This document shows positions 46,227-56,631 of a stretch of 64,000 nucleotides of DNA, piece by piece. A program made the translations under genes and the position numbers. The number at the start of each line of letters is the position of its first letter. The first letter of the stretch is position 1. The notes below the pieces were generated by a model that ran no database searches, was not told the origin of the DNA, and was given only the letters and a program-made list of their open reading frames with translations. Where the stretch lies: contig JAFMHL010000011.1 in NCBI GenBank assembly GCA_017854535.1, positions 1 through 64,000 on the forward strand. The letters run 5' to 3'. The DNA comes from Nitratireductor sp. (lineage in GTDB: Bacteria > Pseudomonadota > Alphaproteobacteria > Rhizobiales > Rhizobiaceae).

Positions 46227-46736
46227 ATGCCAATAGCGCGTTCGGTTCTCAAATCACCGATATTCATTGCTTTGGCTGTCGGGCTTGCATTGGCAGGTTG
46301 TGCGTCAAAGAAACCATTGCCAGACAATGCAAATGGCTTAGGTCTAAACAACAATGGTGGAGCTTCTCCAGGTTCTCAGCAAGACTTTACAATCAATGTT
46401 GGAGACCGCGTTTTCTTCGAAACAGATTCTTCTGCTTTGACGCAAACAGCGCGTGCGACATTGGACAAACAAGGCCAGTGGCTTAGCCAGTACACGAACT
46501 ATCCAATTACCATCGAAGGTCATGCGGATGAACGCGGTACCCGCGAGTATAACATTGCGCTTGGTGCCCGTCGTGCTGCTGCAACAAGAGACTATCTTGT
46601 AGCTAAAGGCGTTCCGCGCAACCGGATCAAAACGATTTCTTATGGCAAAGAGCGTCCAGTTGCCGTGTGTGATGATATTTCATGCTGGTCTCAAAACCGC
46701 CGGGCTGTTACCCAGCTTGCCGGTCCAACTGGCTAA
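46227..46736 (+). CDS. pal: Peptidoglycan-associated lipoprotein Pal
   Basis: A 169-residue lipoprotein with a lipobox LALAG-C (cysteine about residue 25) and an OmpA-like peptidoglycan-binding domain (about 55-165): VFFETDSSALT, ITIEGHADERGTREYNIALGARRA (shown in part), with the diaminopimelate-binding Asp and Arg visible. It anchors the outer membrane to the cell wall. AAAGGAG lies seven bases before the ATG. A rho-independent terminator follows. Confidence 0.96.
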   Translation: MPIARSVLKSPIFIALAVGLALAGCASKKPLPDNANGLGLNNNGGASPGSQQDFTINVGDRVFFETDSSALTQTARATLDKQGQWLSQYTNYPITIEGHADERGTREYNIALGARRAAATRDYLVAKGVPRNRIKTISYGKERPVAVCDDISCWSQNRRAVTQLAGPTG

Positions 46737-46758
46737 GCCATTATACATAACGAATTTT

Positions 46759-46788
46759 AAAGGGTGGTTTTCGGGCCGCCCTTTTTTA
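46759..46788 (+). terminator. Rho-independent terminator after pal
   Basis: AAAGGGTGG and CCGCCCTTT form a nine-pair stem (one G-T) with an eight-base loop and six T residues, 23 bases after the pal stop. Confidence 0.85.
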
Positions 46789-46983
46789 ATGTGCCATAGT
46801 CTCTTGATAAAATTACATGGATTGCCTTTTACCCAACAAAATTTCGACCAAGTTTGATGCAAATTTAGGTGTTCAATTTTGTGAGTTTGTGGAACAAAAC
46901 AGATATTACCTTGAGTAAGTACCGTTCTTAAGGGGCGCTTGGGTAAGAAAGTTTTGGGAAGAAATAAATTAGAGGGAAACTTG

Positions 46984-48045
46984 ATGAAAATACTTTCAAG
47001 TAATTTGAAGAAAAATCTGAAGGGAAGCGTCGCGAGCGCGCTTTTTGTCGGGACGCTGTTTTTAGCGGTAAATCCGGCTGGCGCTGCAATGAATGATGCG
47101 TTTAAGAGCGATCCAAGTGGTCAAATTTTTACGACACCTGTTCCGGCAATTGACTTGCTGAACTCTAATAAAAGCGTTGAGCCTTCCAACTCCATGCAAT
47201 TCGCGCAGACGGATGATGCTGCATTTCGTATGGGGCAGATCGAAGAGCAAATGCGGGTTCTCAATGGCAAAGTGGAAGACATGACGTTTCAGCTTCTGCA
47301 GTTGCAGGAACAAATTCGCAAAATGCAGGAAGACAATGAGTATCGTTTTCAGGAACTTGAAAATCGCGGTGACTTGAAACAGGGCAATGAAAATGTTGCC
47401 AAGGCTGGAGAACCAAGCCTGGGAAAGTCACAACCGTCTGATCCAACTGCCAGCAATGGTGGATCAGACGGCGCTGCAAATAACCAATCCATCACCGATT
47501 TGTTAAACGGTGATGGTGCTAACGATAACAAACTTGGTGAGCCACCAATTTCCCTCGGGACTTTGACCTTTGATGGTGATGGTAATCTGGTCGATTCAAA
47601 TGTGGGTAAGCCAATCGATTTGACAGGCAAACAGGCGGCGGTAGATTTGCCGGATACGCCAAATGCACTATTTGATCTTGGCTATCAGTATGTTCAGGCT
47701 GGACAATATGATCAGTCTCAGGAGGTTTTTGAGCGGTTTGTTTCTGATTTTCCAGATGACGTGAAAAACCCAGAGGCGCAATTCTGGCTTGGTGAAAGTT
47801 TATTTGCTCAAGGTGATTATGAACGCGCTGCAAAAGTATTTTTGGAGAACCACAAGAAAAACCCACAGGCACCTTTGGGTGCTCAAAATCTGTTGAAGTT
47901 GGGCGTTTCTTTGGCAGGACTTGATCAAAGAGAGCTAGCCTGCGCTACCTATGCGGAAGTTCCAAAAAAATATCCTGGTATGGCAAATTCTGTTCGCAAG
48001 CGGATTGTCGTTGAACAAAACGCTGCCAAGTGCAAAAATAGCTGA
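46984..48045 (+). CDS. cpoB: Cell division coordinator CpoB (YbgF)
   Basis: A 353-residue periplasmic protein with a signal peptide (about residues 1-35), a coiled-coil trimerisation helix (about 68-125, EEQMRVLNGKVEDMTFQLLQLQEQ shown in part), a low-complexity linker and C-terminal TPR repeats (LFDLGYQYVQAGQYDQSQEVFERF and following). It links TolA to peptidoglycan synthesis during division. AGAGGGAA precedes the ATG at 46984; a longer frame from 46939 lacks a ribosome site. Separated from pal by a terminator, so it has its own promoter in the gap. Confidence 0.92.
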   Translation: MKILSSNLKKNLKGSVASALFVGTLFLAVNPAGAAMNDAFKSDPSGQIFTTPVPAIDLLNSNKSVEPSNSMQFAQTDDAAFRMGQIEEQMRVLNGKVEDMTFQLLQLQEQIRKMQEDNEYRFQELENRGDLKQGNENVAKAGEPSLGKSQPSDPTASNGGSDGAANNQSITDLLNGDGANDNKLGEPPISLGTLTFDGDGNLVDSNVGKPIDLTGKQAAVDLPDTPNALFDLGYQYVQAGQYDQSQEVFERFVSDFPDDVKNPEAQFWLGESLFAQGDYERAAKVFLENHKKNPQAPLGAQNLLKLGVSLAGLDQRELACATYAEVPKKYPGMANSVRKRIVVEQNAAKCKNS

Positions 48046-48089
48046 GTAAGCACCCTTTTTGCCAATTCTAAAATTCTGGTATTTCCGAT

Positions 48090-49451
48090 TTGAGTTTAAA
48101 CGCCGAAATCCTTTTCAAGAACATTCCCACAGACAATACAGTATTGATTGCGGTGTCGGGCGGAAGTGACTCGATTGCATTGTTGCTGCTGGCCAATATC
48201 TGGTCCTTGAAAAACAATGTGAGTCTGCAGGCGATTACGATTGATCATGGATTGCGGGCAGAAGCTGCGGCGGAAGCAGCCTTTGTTGCCGGTGTCTGCG
48301 CTGGTTTGAATATTCCTCACGTCACCCTTGCTTGGGAGGGGATCAAACCGTCTTTCGGGATTCAGGAAGCCGCGCGCCAATCGCGTTATTCTCTGATGGA
48401 TGATTTCGCCCATGAAATTGGAGCTGATGTCATTTTAACCGGCCATACCCAAGATGATCAGCTGGAAACAGTTATGATGCGGACGATGCGCCAAAGTGAA
48501 AGTGGCGATGGGCGTGGGCTCTCTGGCATGGCGGGAACAACACATCTGTATGGCGGGGTTAAAATTTTCAGACCGCTTCTTACTCTAACGCGACAGGCTT
48601 TGCGTCGTTTTCTCATTGAGATGTCCCAACCGTGGATTGAAGACCCCTCAAATCTGGATGAAAGTTATGAGCGGGTTCGCATCCGCCGTTCTCTCGAAAA
48701 AGCGCCGAAGCGACAAAAAGAACTTTTGAGACTTTCAAAAGCCAGCGCGGGTTTAAGAGTGTTTTTGGCCAAACGTGTTGCCGCTCAACTAAACGATCAC
48801 GTGAGCGTAAAGCCCGGTCCGGTGTTTCATTTTGGATTAGAGGTGAATGAAAACTGGAAAAACGGCTTTGATCCAGTGACAGCACAATCCATCCAAACGC
48901 TCATTGCATTAAGTGGCGGACAAAATTTTATGGTGCCACGCCATAGGCTGCTGAAGCTTTTCGACATGATGCAGGAGGTCGCGCTGGGTGCGGGAAGCTC
49001 GAGATTGACGCTTGGCGGCGCTATTATTGAAGTCAAGAAAGGCCAGCTGGCTTTTTATCGGGAAGCGCGAAACCAGTCGTCCTTATTGCTCGAAGTTGGC
49101 GAGGCTGCGATTTGGGATGGAAGGATGCATCTTTACAATGGTTCGCCACTGCCGGTGTTTGTGGAAGTGGCAACGCGAAAGCATATACATGAATATGAAG
49201 CGCTGAGAGGCAAACCCTATCCTGTAAAACCAAGAGCAGCGCTACGGGCAACGCCAGTCCTGCATGTTCAAACGCTTTCAGGGGGGACCACACCCCATTT
49301 ACCCTTGGTTGAAGCTTCCAAATTACCAAATGGCCTTGAAGTTCGGATAGCTTCTCCAGCAATAGAGCATTTTTGCCCGCAATTTGATGAACCCATCAGC
49401 CAATGGGTGCGTTCGCTGGACCAATATCCGGCTGCAAGTTTACAGCCGTGA
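48090..49451 (+). CDS. tilS: tRNA(Ile)-lysidine synthetase TilS
   Basis: A 453-residue ATP-dependent enzyme that modifies C34 of tRNA-Ile(CAU) to lysidine, changing both codon and amino-acid identity. The PP-loop motif AVSGGSDSIAL is at about residues 22-32, with DHGLRAEAAAEA and TGHTQDDQLETVMMR (shown in part) further on. The C-terminal domain is degenerate, as usual. The only plausible start is TTG at 48090, since a stop lies seven codons upstream. Confidence 0.93.
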   Translation: MSLNAEILFKNIPTDNTVLIAVSGGSDSIALLLLANIWSLKNNVSLQAITIDHGLRAEAAAEAAFVAGVCAGLNIPHVTLAWEGIKPSFGIQEAARQSRYSLMDDFAHEIGADVILTGHTQDDQLETVMMRTMRQSESGDGRGLSGMAGTTHLYGGVKIFRPLLTLTRQALRRFLIEMSQPWIEDPSNLDESYERVRIRRSLEKAPKRQKELLRLSKASAGLRVFLAKRVAAQLNDHVSVKPGPVFHFGLEVNENWKNGFDPVTAQSIQTLIALSGGQNFMVPRHRLLKLFDMMQEVALGAGSSRLTLGGAIIEVKKGQLAFYREARNQSSLLLEVGEAAIWDGRMHLYNGSPLPVFVEVATRKHIHEYEALRGKPYPVKPRAALRATPVLHVQTLSGGTTPHLPLVEASKLPNGLEVRIASPAIEHFCPQFDEPISQWVRSLDQYPAASLQP

Positions 49452-49639
49452 GGCCTGATAATCCGTCAGCTAGAATGGTCTGACAGGCCCGCGTTCACCA
49501 AATTTGTAATTAAAAGGCGAAATGCGGTCAAAAACAGATGCCTGACCTTGGCAAGAACACCTTTCCTACCTATCTTGAACATATGTAAAAGCCATGCGTC
49601 GCGGCGATTTTGCTCGTGGCCCGTTTGCGGGAAGAATTT

Positions 49640-51556
49640 ATGAACTCCAATTTTAGAAATCTGGCCCTTTGGGCAATTATCGCAGTTTTGTTGATCGCGC
49701 TATTCAATTTGTTCCAAAGCCCGGCGCAAAGAACCAATACAACAACCGTTGCCTATTCCAAATTCCTTGAGGATGTGAATGGCGGCCGTGTTGGTTCCGT
49801 GACCATTTCAGGCCCGCAGATTACCGGAAGTTATTCCGACAATGGCGGTAGATTTGAAACCTATTCACCGGGCGATGCTACCCTTGTTTCGCGATTGGAA
49901 GAAAAAGGTGTGACCATTAATGCGGCGCCCCTGTCTGAAGGCTCTGCTTTGGGCTCCTTCTTACTAACATGGTTGCCGATGTTTGTGATTTTGGGTGTTT
50001 GGATATTCTTCATGCGCCAGATGCAAGGGTCTAGTGGCAAGGCGATGGGCTTTGGTAAATCCAAGGCCAAGATGCTAAACGAAATGTCGGGCCGCGTAAC
50101 GTTTGAAGATGTAGCTGGCGTTGATGAGGCCAAGCAAGATCTGGAAGAAATTGTTGAATTTTTGCGTAGCCCTGCAAAGTTCCAGCGCCTTGGAGCGAAA
50201 ATTCCTCATGGTGTGCTTTTGGTGGGCCCTCCAGGAACGGGTAAAACGCTTTTGGCGCGCGCTGTTGCTGGCGAAGCCAATGTGCCTTTCTTTACAATTT
50301 CCGGTTCTGATTTTGTCGAAATGTTTGTTGGCGTTGGTGCAAGCCGCGTACGTGACATGTTTGAGCAGGCCAAGAAGAATGCCCCATGTATCATCTTTAT
50401 CGACGAGATTGATGCGGTTGGACGCCATCGTGGCGCCGGCATTGGCGGTGGTAATGATGAGCGTGAGCAAACCTTGAACCAGCTCTTGGTTGAGATGGAC
50501 GGATTTGAAGCCAATGAAGGCATTATCCTGATTGCTGCGACTAACCGTCCTGACGTTTTGGATCCTGCCTTGTTGCGCCCGGGTCGTTTTGACCGCGAAG
50601 TGGTTGTACCAAATCCCGATGTTGCTGGTCGTGAAATGATTTTGAAAGTACATGCGAAAAAAGTGCCTTTGGCTCCTAATGTTGATCTGCACGTTTTAGC
50701 ACGCGGAACCCCTGGATTTTCAGGCGCTGAATTGATGAACCTCGTGAACGAGGCTGCATTGCTTGCAGCGCGTCGTAACAAACGCATGGTCACCATGGCT
50801 GAATTTGAAGATGCCAAAGATAAGGTAATGATGGGCGCTGAGCGCAAATCAAGCGCCATGACTGAAAAAGAAAAGACGCTGACTGCATATCACGAAGCTG
50901 GTCATGCTATTTTGGCAATGAATGTTCCTGAAGCTGATCCTGTTCACAAAGCGACGATCATACCACGTGGTCGTGCCTTGGGCATGGTGATGCAATTGCC
51001 TGAAGGCGATCGCTACTCCATGAGCTATAAATGGATGGTTTCACGCCTTGCCATTATGATGGGTGGACGTGTTGCTGAAGAATTGAAGTTCGGCAAGGAG
51101 AACATCACATCAGGGGCCTCATCAGATATCGAACAGGCAACCAAGCTTGCACGGGCGATGGTTACCCAATGGGGCTTTTCCGACAAGCTGGGACGTGTTG
51201 CTTATGATGGCAGTTCGCAACCATCTATGGGTTATCCAGGCCAAGCCAGTGATGTGTCTGAAGCGACAGCCCAGACGATCGATGATGAAGTACGTCGCCT
51301 CATTGATGAAGCAAATGAAACCGCTACGAAAATCTTGAAGAAAAAGAAAAAAGATTGGGAAGCGCTTTCGCAGGGCCTGTTGGAATACGAAACCTTGTCT
51401 GGCGATGAAATCAAAGATCTGATTGCCGGTAAGACGCCAAAGCGCGATCAGGGGGATGATACACCGCCTTCTAAAGGTGGAGCGGTTCCAAAAACCGGCA
51501 AAGCCAGAAAGCCTAAGGAAGACGGCACTGGTGATATGAAGCCACAGCCACAATAA
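49640..51556 (+). CDS. ftsH: ATP-dependent zinc metalloprotease FtsH
   Basis: A 638-residue membrane-bound AAA+ protease. Two N-terminal membrane helices (about residues 5-23 and 103-125) flank a periplasmic domain; then Walker A GPPGTGKT (about 193-200), Walker [12 protein letters not shown] (about 250-260), the SRH, and the zinc motif HEAGH (about 418-422). It degrades misfolded membrane proteins and LpxC/sigma32-type substrates. GGAAGAA precedes the ATG at 49640. A strong terminator follows. Confidence 0.97.
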   Translation: MNSNFRNLALWAIIAVLLIALFNLFQSPAQRTNTTTVAYSKFLEDVNGGRVGSVTISGPQITGSYSDNGGRFETYSPGDATLVSRLEEKGVTINAAPLSEGSALGSFLLTWLPMFVILGVWIFFMRQMQGSSGKAMGFGKSKAKMLNEMSGRVTFEDVAGVDEAKQDLEEIVEFLRSPAKFQRLGAKIPHGVLLVGPPGTGKTLLARAVAGEANVPFFTISGSDFVEMFVGVGASRVRDMFEQAKKNAPCIIFIDEIDAVGRHRGAGIGGGNDEREQTLNQLLVEMDGFEANEGIILIAATNRPDVLDPALLRPGRFDREVVVPNPDVAGREMILKVHAKKVPLAPNVDLHVLARGTPGFSGAELMNLVNEAALLAARRNKRMVTMAEFEDAKDKVMMGAERKSSAMTEKEKTLTAYHEAGHAILAMNVPEADPVHKATIIPRGRALGMVMQLPEGDRYSMSYKWMVSRLAIMMGGRVAEELKFGKENITSGASSDIEQATKLARAMVTQWGFSDKLGRVAYDGSSQPSMGYPGQASDVSEATAQTIDDEVRRLIDEANETATKILKKKKKDWEALSQGLLEYETLSGDEIKDLIAGKTPKRDQGDDTPPSKGGAVPKTGKARKPKEDGTGDMKPQPQ

Positions 51557-51575
51557 TCCTTGGATATAAGGTGCG

Positions 51576-51606
51576 AAAAGGGAGATCGTTTGATCTCCCT
51601 TTTTTA
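51576..51606 (+). terminator. Rho-independent terminator after ftsH
   Basis: AAAGGGAGATC and GATCTCCCTTT form an eleven-pair stem with a four-base loop and a T run, 20 bases after the ftsH stop. Confidence 0.92.
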
Positions 51607-51850
51607 GTATCCGGCGTTCTGATCAATGATTTCTGAGAGAAGGCGGTGCAGCATAATGCCGGCAACCAATCGTTAACCACTTTTATCGACTAAAAATACA
51701 GGGATTGCAGCTATGATATTCCCGTAGGTAAGGGATAAATATACCCAGTGCGCGCATCAATTGTTTCTCATGTCACAAACTGTGAAAACGTGTTTTGAAA
51801 CAATGGTGTAAGGATTCGTTGGGTATTATAAGGATCGGGGAAAGATCATA

Positions 51851-53197
51851 ATGAGTAAAAGATATTTTGGTACTGACGGAATCCGCGGTACCGCCAATAC
51901 GTTTCCCATGACAGCGGAAGTCGCCATGAAGGTTGGTATGGCTGCTGGCATGGCGTTTAAACGCGGAGACCATCGTCACCGTGTGGTTATTGGCAAAGAC
52001 ACCCGACTTTCCGGTTATATGATCGAAAATGCTTTGGTTGCTGGTTTTACTTCAGCTGGTATGGATGTTTTCCTTCTTGGCCCTGTACCAACGCCTGCGG
52101 TTGCAATGCTTACACGCTCGGTAAGAGCAGACATTGGCGTCATGATTTCCGCCTCTCATAATGATTTTCAAGACAACGGGATCAAGTTGTTTGGACCAGA
52201 TGGCTATAAGCTCTCTGATGAAATCGAAAACCTCATTGAAGATATGATGGATGAGGATTTGAGCGAGGCGCTGGCTTCAGCCACAGATCTTGGTCGCGCA
52301 ACCCGTATTGAAGGTGTTCGCGACCGTTATGTGGAATTTGCCAAACGAACCTTGCCGCGTTCGCTTTCGCTAGAAGGCCTTCGCATCGTGGTCGATTGCG
52401 CTAATGGCGCTGCTTATAAAGTTGCACCAGAAGCATTGTGGGAACTGGGCGCAGAAGTTGTTACCATTGGCGATGAACCTAATGGCTTTAACATCAACCG
52501 CGATTGTGGCTCCACTGATACCGCAGAGTTACGCCGCAAAGTTCATGAGACACGCGCTGATATTGGCATTGCTCTTGATGGGGATGCGGACCGCGTTTTG
52601 ATTGTGGATGAGAACGCCAATGAAATTGATGGCGATCAGATTTTGGCGCTTATCGGTGATTATTGGCATTCCATGTCACGGTTAACTGGTGGCGGATTGG
52701 TTGCGACGGTCATGTCAAATTTGGGCCTTGAGCGGTTTTTAACTGACAAAGGTCTTAATCTTGCACGCACCAAAGTTGGTGATCGCTATGTCGTCGAGCA
52801 TATGCGCGATCATGGTTACAATCTTGGTGGAGAGCAATCGGGGCATATTGTGCTTTCTGATTTCACGACCACTGGAGATGGCTTGGTTGCGGCTTTGCAG
52901 GTTATGGCGGTTATGAAATCAACCAATCGCCCGGCAAGTGAGGTGGGCAAGAAGTTTGAGCCAGTGCCGCAGATCTTGAAAAATGTTCGCTACAAATCTG
53001 GCAAACCGCTGGAAAATGTGACGGTTATGGAAGCTATCAAGGATGCAGAATCCATGCTTGGTAACCATGGACGTTTGGTTATTAGACCTTCTGGCACTGA
53101 GCCTTTAATTCGTATTATGGCAGAGGGCGATGATCGCTCGCTGGTTAAAAATATCGTTGACGGTCTTGTTGGTGTCGTTGAAAAAACGGCAGCCTAG
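51851..53197 (+). CDS. glmM: Phosphoglucosamine mutase GlmM
   Basis: A 448-residue enzyme that interconverts glucosamine 6- and 1-phosphate on the route to UDP-GlcNAc. It begins [11 protein letters not shown] and has the phosphoserine loop [12 protein letters not shown] (Ser near residue 101), the metal loop DGDADR (about 244-249) and the phosphate-binding [10 protein letters not shown] near the C-terminus. Sits after ftsH as usual in rhizobia but between two terminators, so it is its own unit. Confidence 0.96.
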   Translation: MSKRYFGTDGIRGTANTFPMTAEVAMKVGMAAGMAFKRGDHRHRVVIGKDTRLSGYMIENALVAGFTSAGMDVFLLGPVPTPAVAMLTRSVRADIGVMISASHNDFQDNGIKLFGPDGYKLSDEIENLIEDMMDEDLSEALASATDLGRATRIEGVRDRYVEFAKRTLPRSLSLEGLRIVVDCANGAAYKVAPEALWELGAEVVTIGDEPNGFNINRDCGSTDTAELRRKVHETRADIGIALDGDADRVLIVDENANEIDGDQILALIGDYWHSMSRLTGGGLVATVMSNLGLERFLTDKGLNLARTKVGDRYVVEHMRDHGYNLGGEQSGHIVLSDFTTTGDGLVAALQVMAVMKSTNRPASEVGKKFEPVPQILKNVRYKSGKPLENVTVMEAIKDAESMLGNHGRLVIRPSGTEPLIRIMAEGDDRSLVKNIVDGLVGVVEKTAA

Positions 53198-53231
53198 TTA
53201 ACATCAATTAAATCATAAAAAAATCATTTTG

Positions 53232-53263
53232 AAAGCCTGGCGGCATTGTCGCCGGGCTTTTCT
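53232..53263 (+). terminator. Rho-independent terminator after glmM
   Basis: AAGCCTGGCG and CGCCGGGCTT form a stem with one mismatched/wobble position around a short loop, followed by TTTT. Confidence 0.75.
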
Positions 53264-53346
53264 GCTTCTTGCTCTAATAAATTTTTATTAGCATTTCCAG
53301 TGAGTTAAAAAATATTAACCACATTTTTTAACGTTAATAAACACGG

Positions 53347-53362
53347 TTAAGCGGCTTTTAAC
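53347..53362 (+). promoter_or_regulatory. Candidate CtrA binding site upstream of the first omp gene
   Basis: TTAA, seven bases, TTAAC: an exact CtrA full site, 77 bases before the start codon of the Omp25/31-like gene, in a region rich in further TTAAC half-sites. CtrA control of Omp25 has been reported in Brucella, which makes the site credible. Confidence 0.5.
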
Positions 53363-53438
53363 CTTTCTGTCGGAATATGCATTTTGAGTTTTCGAGTAAT
53401 TTCCGGAACGAACCGGGCATATATGGAAGGGTGCTTCA

Positions 53439-54302
53439 ATGCGCAACGTAATGAAATTTTCTACTCTTGTGGCTGGCCTTTTAGCCAGCACAGCTTTGGC
53501 CAACGCAGCTGACTTGATTGAGCCGCCAGTCGTTGAGTTGATCCCTGAAGTTCGCACTGTTCATACCGGTGGTTGGTATCTACGTGGCGATCTAGGTTAC
53601 AGCCATGCTAAAATTGAAGATGTTACTTTCGGACAGTTTGATCCGATTACGCCGTCTTATACCGTTTCTAAATTTTCCAAGGCGAACCTTGACGAAACAT
53701 GGAGCCTGCAAGGCGGTATCGGTTATCAGGTTACCGACTATTTCCGTGTAGATGCGACTTTGGCCAGGTACAACAATCTGAGCTTTGACGGCAGATCATC
53801 AAGCAGCGGGTCTTTTGCTTGTGGCCTGTTGAGCGCTGATGATGCAACGGTTGATACATGTTCTGTTTCTGATGATACAAGCGTATCGGCTACAACATTG
53901 ATGGCAAATGCCTATGTCGATCTTGGCAACTATTCAGGTATCACACCTTATGTGGGTGCTGGTATCGGTGGCGCACACATCAAGTGGAAAGATGTCGACA
54001 ATGATGTCAGCTGTGATGCTGCCGGTAACTGCTTGAACGGCGCTGGCGAAGACTACAACACATTTCATGACACAAAGCACAGTGGTCAGGATGGATGGCG
54101 TTTTGCATGGGCGCTCCATGCTGGTGCTTCTTACGACTTGACCCGCAACATGAAACTTGATGCCGGCTACTCATATACACGTATAGAAGGTGGCGACATG
54201 TTCAACTTCGAATCAGGAAACACATTGTCTGGAACACAAGGTGAGCATGGAGATATCGAAATCCATACAGTTCGCGCCGGTGTTCGTTGGATGATCGACT
54301 AA
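53439..54302 (+). CDS. Outer-membrane beta-barrel protein (Omp25/Omp31-like)
   Basis: A 287-residue protein with a signal peptide (cleavage near ANAAD) and the eight-stranded barrel pattern of the porin family in Hyphomicrobiales: GGWYLRGDLGYSHAKI, WSLQGGIGYQVTDYFRVD (shown in part), TTLMANAYVDLGNYSGITPYVGAGIGGAH (in part) and a C-terminal VRAGVRWMID. Four cysteines in two loops suggest surface disulfides. It is followed after a hairpin by a paralogue. Confidence 0.88.
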   Translation: MRNVMKFSTLVAGLLASTALANAADLIEPPVVELIPEVRTVHTGGWYLRGDLGYSHAKIEDVTFGQFDPITPSYTVSKFSKANLDETWSLQGGIGYQVTDYFRVDATLARYNNLSFDGRSSSSGSFACGLLSADDATVDTCSVSDDTSVSATTLMANAYVDLGNYSGITPYVGAGIGGAHIKWKDVDNDVSCDAAGNCLNGAGEDYNTFHDTKHSGQDGWRFAWALHAGASYDLTRNMKLDAGYSYTRIEGGDMFNFESGNTLSGTQGEHGDIEIHTVRAGVRWMID

Positions 54303-54309
54303 TCAATTA

Positions 54310-54341
54310 TTCAGGGTCGGTTGAAACCAATCGACCCTGAA
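54310..54341 (+). other. Strong hairpin between the two omp genes
   Basis: TTCAGGGTCGGTTG pairs with CAATCGACCCTGAA over 14 positions (one G-T) around an AAAC loop. It starts seven bases after the first omp stop. No U tract follows, so it looks like an mRNA processing or decay barrier, or a partial terminator, between tandem genes. Confidence 0.6.
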
Positions 54342-54380
54342 ATGCACAACCCGATTTCACCAGTAATTGAGTATCACGCC

Positions 54381-55220
54381 ATGAAACGCCTTCTTTTAAT
54401 CACATCACTATTTCTATCGTCTACAGCGGGAATTTCTCATGCTGCAGACATGAACTATCCGGTTCAACCGAAGAGTGTTTTTACCAATGTTGAATATGGC
54501 TCTGGATGGTATCTGCGCGGTGATATCGGCTACACGATGTCGACCGAATCGACACTGAGTTATTACAGCGATGCGCGATATAACTATGATAGTCAGTCAC
54601 TGGGCAATTCGAGTTCTTGGTCTATTGGTGCTGGTTACACTTTCAACGATATGTTTCGTGCTGACCTGACATTCGAGACTAGCGGCGGCCATGACTGGAA
54701 GGGTACCAGTGTAGGAACGCTTTGTGGCGGACTTGGTACCGAGGGTGATTGTTACTCTGAAGACAGCGCTCAGGTTGATCGCAATACTTTGATGGCCAAT
54801 GCCTATGTTTCTTTGGGTAATTATGGTGGATTTTCACCATATTTAGGCGGTGGTATCGGCCTTACACATCTTGAGTGGAGCGGCTACGATTCTGATGCTT
54901 ATTGTACTGTGGATGCCGGTGAAGACTGTACCTATGGCGCTCACTCAGGATTAACTGCTGATCCAGAAACCTACACTGGCCCGACAACAAGCTATGACGG
55001 CGAAAACACAACCGCCTTCACCTATGCGCTAACCACCGGATTTGACTATCGCTTGAGCGAAAATTGGCTAATGGATCTTGGTTATAAATATACCAATATC
55101 CAGGGTGGCAAAGTGGTTGCAAAAGACGCAAACGGCCCAGGAAGCCCACAGGGCAGCTCAAAATTCTCTGATCTTGAAATTCATGAATTGAAATTGGGCC
55201 TTCGTTACGAAATTTGGTAA
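54381..55220 (+). CDS. Outer-membrane beta-barrel protein, paralogue of the preceding gene
   Basis: A 279-residue protein with a signal peptide (MKRLLLITSLFLSSTAG.., cleavage near SHAAD) and the same barrel pattern: GSGWYLRGDIGYTMS, DMFRADLTFE, NTLMANAYVSLGNYGGFSPYLGGGIGLTHLEW (shown in part), ending ELKLGLRYEIW with the terminal aromatic residue used by the Bam machinery. It also has several loop cysteines. ATG at 54381; the frame extends to 54321 but that part lies in the hairpin. Strong terminator after. Confidence 0.87.
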   Translation: MKRLLLITSLFLSSTAGISHAADMNYPVQPKSVFTNVEYGSGWYLRGDIGYTMSTESTLSYYSDARYNYDSQSLGNSSSWSIGAGYTFNDMFRADLTFETSGGHDWKGTSVGTLCGGLGTEGDCYSEDSAQVDRNTLMANAYVSLGNYGGFSPYLGGGIGLTHLEWSGYDSDAYCTVDAGEDCTYGAHSGLTADPETYTGPTTSYDGENTTAFTYALTTGFDYRLSENWLMDLGYKYTNIQGGKVVAKDANGPGSPQGSSKFSDLEIHELKLGLRYEIW

Positions 55221-55250
55221 TGCAAGTTTGCCCCTAAATTAAGTAATTGG

Positions 55251-55274
55251 AACCCCGCTGATGCGGGGTTTTTT
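55251..55274 (+). terminator. Rho-independent terminator after the second omp gene
   Basis: AACCCCGC and GCGGGGTT around TGAT, followed by six T residues. Confidence 0.92.
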
Positions 55275-55349
55275 GTGACTTCAACTATCATCGAGAATTT
55301 TCGCAATGGCCCATAATCCTTGTTGACAGGCGACACATCCTTATCTAAA

Positions 55350-55406
55350 ACCGTCAGTGGGCCACCTCTCCCCAACGAGAGGCTAACTATCTGTGAGGGT
55401 AGACAC
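55350..55406 (+). promoter_or_regulatory. serC-motif RNA leader
   Basis: Two short hairpins lie directly before the serC start: CCTCTC with GAGAGG around CCCAAC (55365-55382), and CTATC with GGTAG around the ribosome site (55386-55402). Position, order and host group match the serC RNA motif found upstream of serC in alphaproteobacteria. The second hairpin contains the GAGGG ribosome site, which suggests control of translation. Confidence 0.65.
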
Positions 55407-56582
55407 ATGACAGATATTTCAAGACCGGCAGTGCGTCCGGCAAATCCCCGTTTTTCTTCAGGACCTTGCACCAAGCGCCCCGGCTGGACGCTGGAAGCAT
55501 TAAGCGATGCCTCTTTGGGGCGTTCGCATCGGTCCAAAGAAGGCAAGAACAAACTTGCTGAAGCCATTAACCTGACCCGTGAAGTTTTGCGGGTGCCCGA
55601 TGATTATCGCATCGGCATTGTGCCAGCATCTGACACCGGCGCTGTTGAAATGGCCATGTGGTCGCTTCTTGGCGAGCGCGGTGTGGATATGGTTGCCTGG
55701 GAGAGTTTTGGTTCTGGCTGGGTGAGCGATGTTACCAAGCAATTGAAGCTAACAGATGTGCGCAAGATTGAGGCTGGCTATGGCCATCTGCCTGATCTTT
55801 CTTCCATCGACTGTAACCGCGATGTGGTTTTCACATGGAATGGCACGACCTCTGGTGTGCGTGTTCCCAATGCTGATTTCATTCCTGCTGAACGCAAAGG
55901 ATTGACGATCTGCGATGCGACCTCAGCTGCTTTTGCGCAAGAACTCGACTATGCAAAACTCGACGTTGTGACTTTTTCCTGGCAGAAAGTGCTGGGTGGT
56001 GAGGGCGCTCATGGGGTGATCATTCTCTCTCCGCGCGCTGTTGAACGTCTCGAATCCTATACGCCAGCTTGGCCAATGCCGAAGATTTTTCTGATGACAA
56101 AAGGTGGCAAGCTTATTGAAGGTATTTTCAAAGGCGAGACCATCAACACCCCTTCAATGCTTTGCGTAGAAGATTACATCGATGCGCTTTTCTGGTCCAA
56201 GTCTTTAGGTGGGTTACCAGCATTGATTGGCCGGGCTAATGACAATTTTGATGCAATCCGGAAATTTGTAGAAGCGACATCTTGGCTTGATTTTCTTGCG
56301 GTCGATCCGGCAACGCGATCAAACACTTCTGTCTGTCTGACTTTTGTTGATCCACGGGTCACCAAGTTGGACCCTGCCGGTCAGGCCGCCTTTGCCAAAG
56401 AGGTTGCTTTTTCATTGGAAAATGCAGGCGTTGCTTTTGATATTGGTCACTACCGTGATGCACCTGCCGGACTTCGTATCTGGACTGGGGCAACTGTTGA
56501 GCGGACGGATGTTGAAGCGCTGCTTCCATGGCTAAACTGGGCGTTTGAAAACGCTATTCAAAAACTCAAAGCTGCGGCCTAG
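55407..56582 (+). CDS. serC: Phosphoserine aminotransferase
   Basis: A 391-residue PLP enzyme that makes phosphoserine from 3-phosphohydroxypyruvate and glutamate, second step of serine synthesis (also used in pyridoxal synthesis). It has [18 protein letters not shown] at the start, [13 protein letters not shown] for the PLP-contacting Asp, and the Schiff-base lysine in [13 protein letters not shown] (about residues 190-202), the alphaproteobacterial form. GAGGG lies eight bases before the ATG at 55407. serA follows after 49 bases: an operon. Confidence 0.95.
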   Translation: MTDISRPAVRPANPRFSSGPCTKRPGWTLEALSDASLGRSHRSKEGKNKLAEAINLTREVLRVPDDYRIGIVPASDTGAVEMAMWSLLGERGVDMVAWESFGSGWVSDVTKQLKLTDVRKIEAGYGHLPDLSSIDCNRDVVFTWNGTTSGVRVPNADFIPAERKGLTICDATSAAFAQELDYAKLDVVTFSWQKVLGGEGAHGVIILSPRAVERLESYTPAWPMPKIFLMTKGGKLIEGIFKGETINTPSMLCVEDYIDALFWSKSLGGLPALIGRANDNFDAIRKFVEATSWLDFLAVDPATRSNTSVCLTFVDPRVTKLDPAGQAAFAKEVAFSLENAGVAFDIGHYRDAPAGLRIWTGATVERTDVEALLPWLNWAFENAIQKLKAAA

Positions 56583-56631
56583 TTCGCAGCTCTTTAATTT
56601 CATTTTCTATTCCCATTTTTAGGAGGCCATG

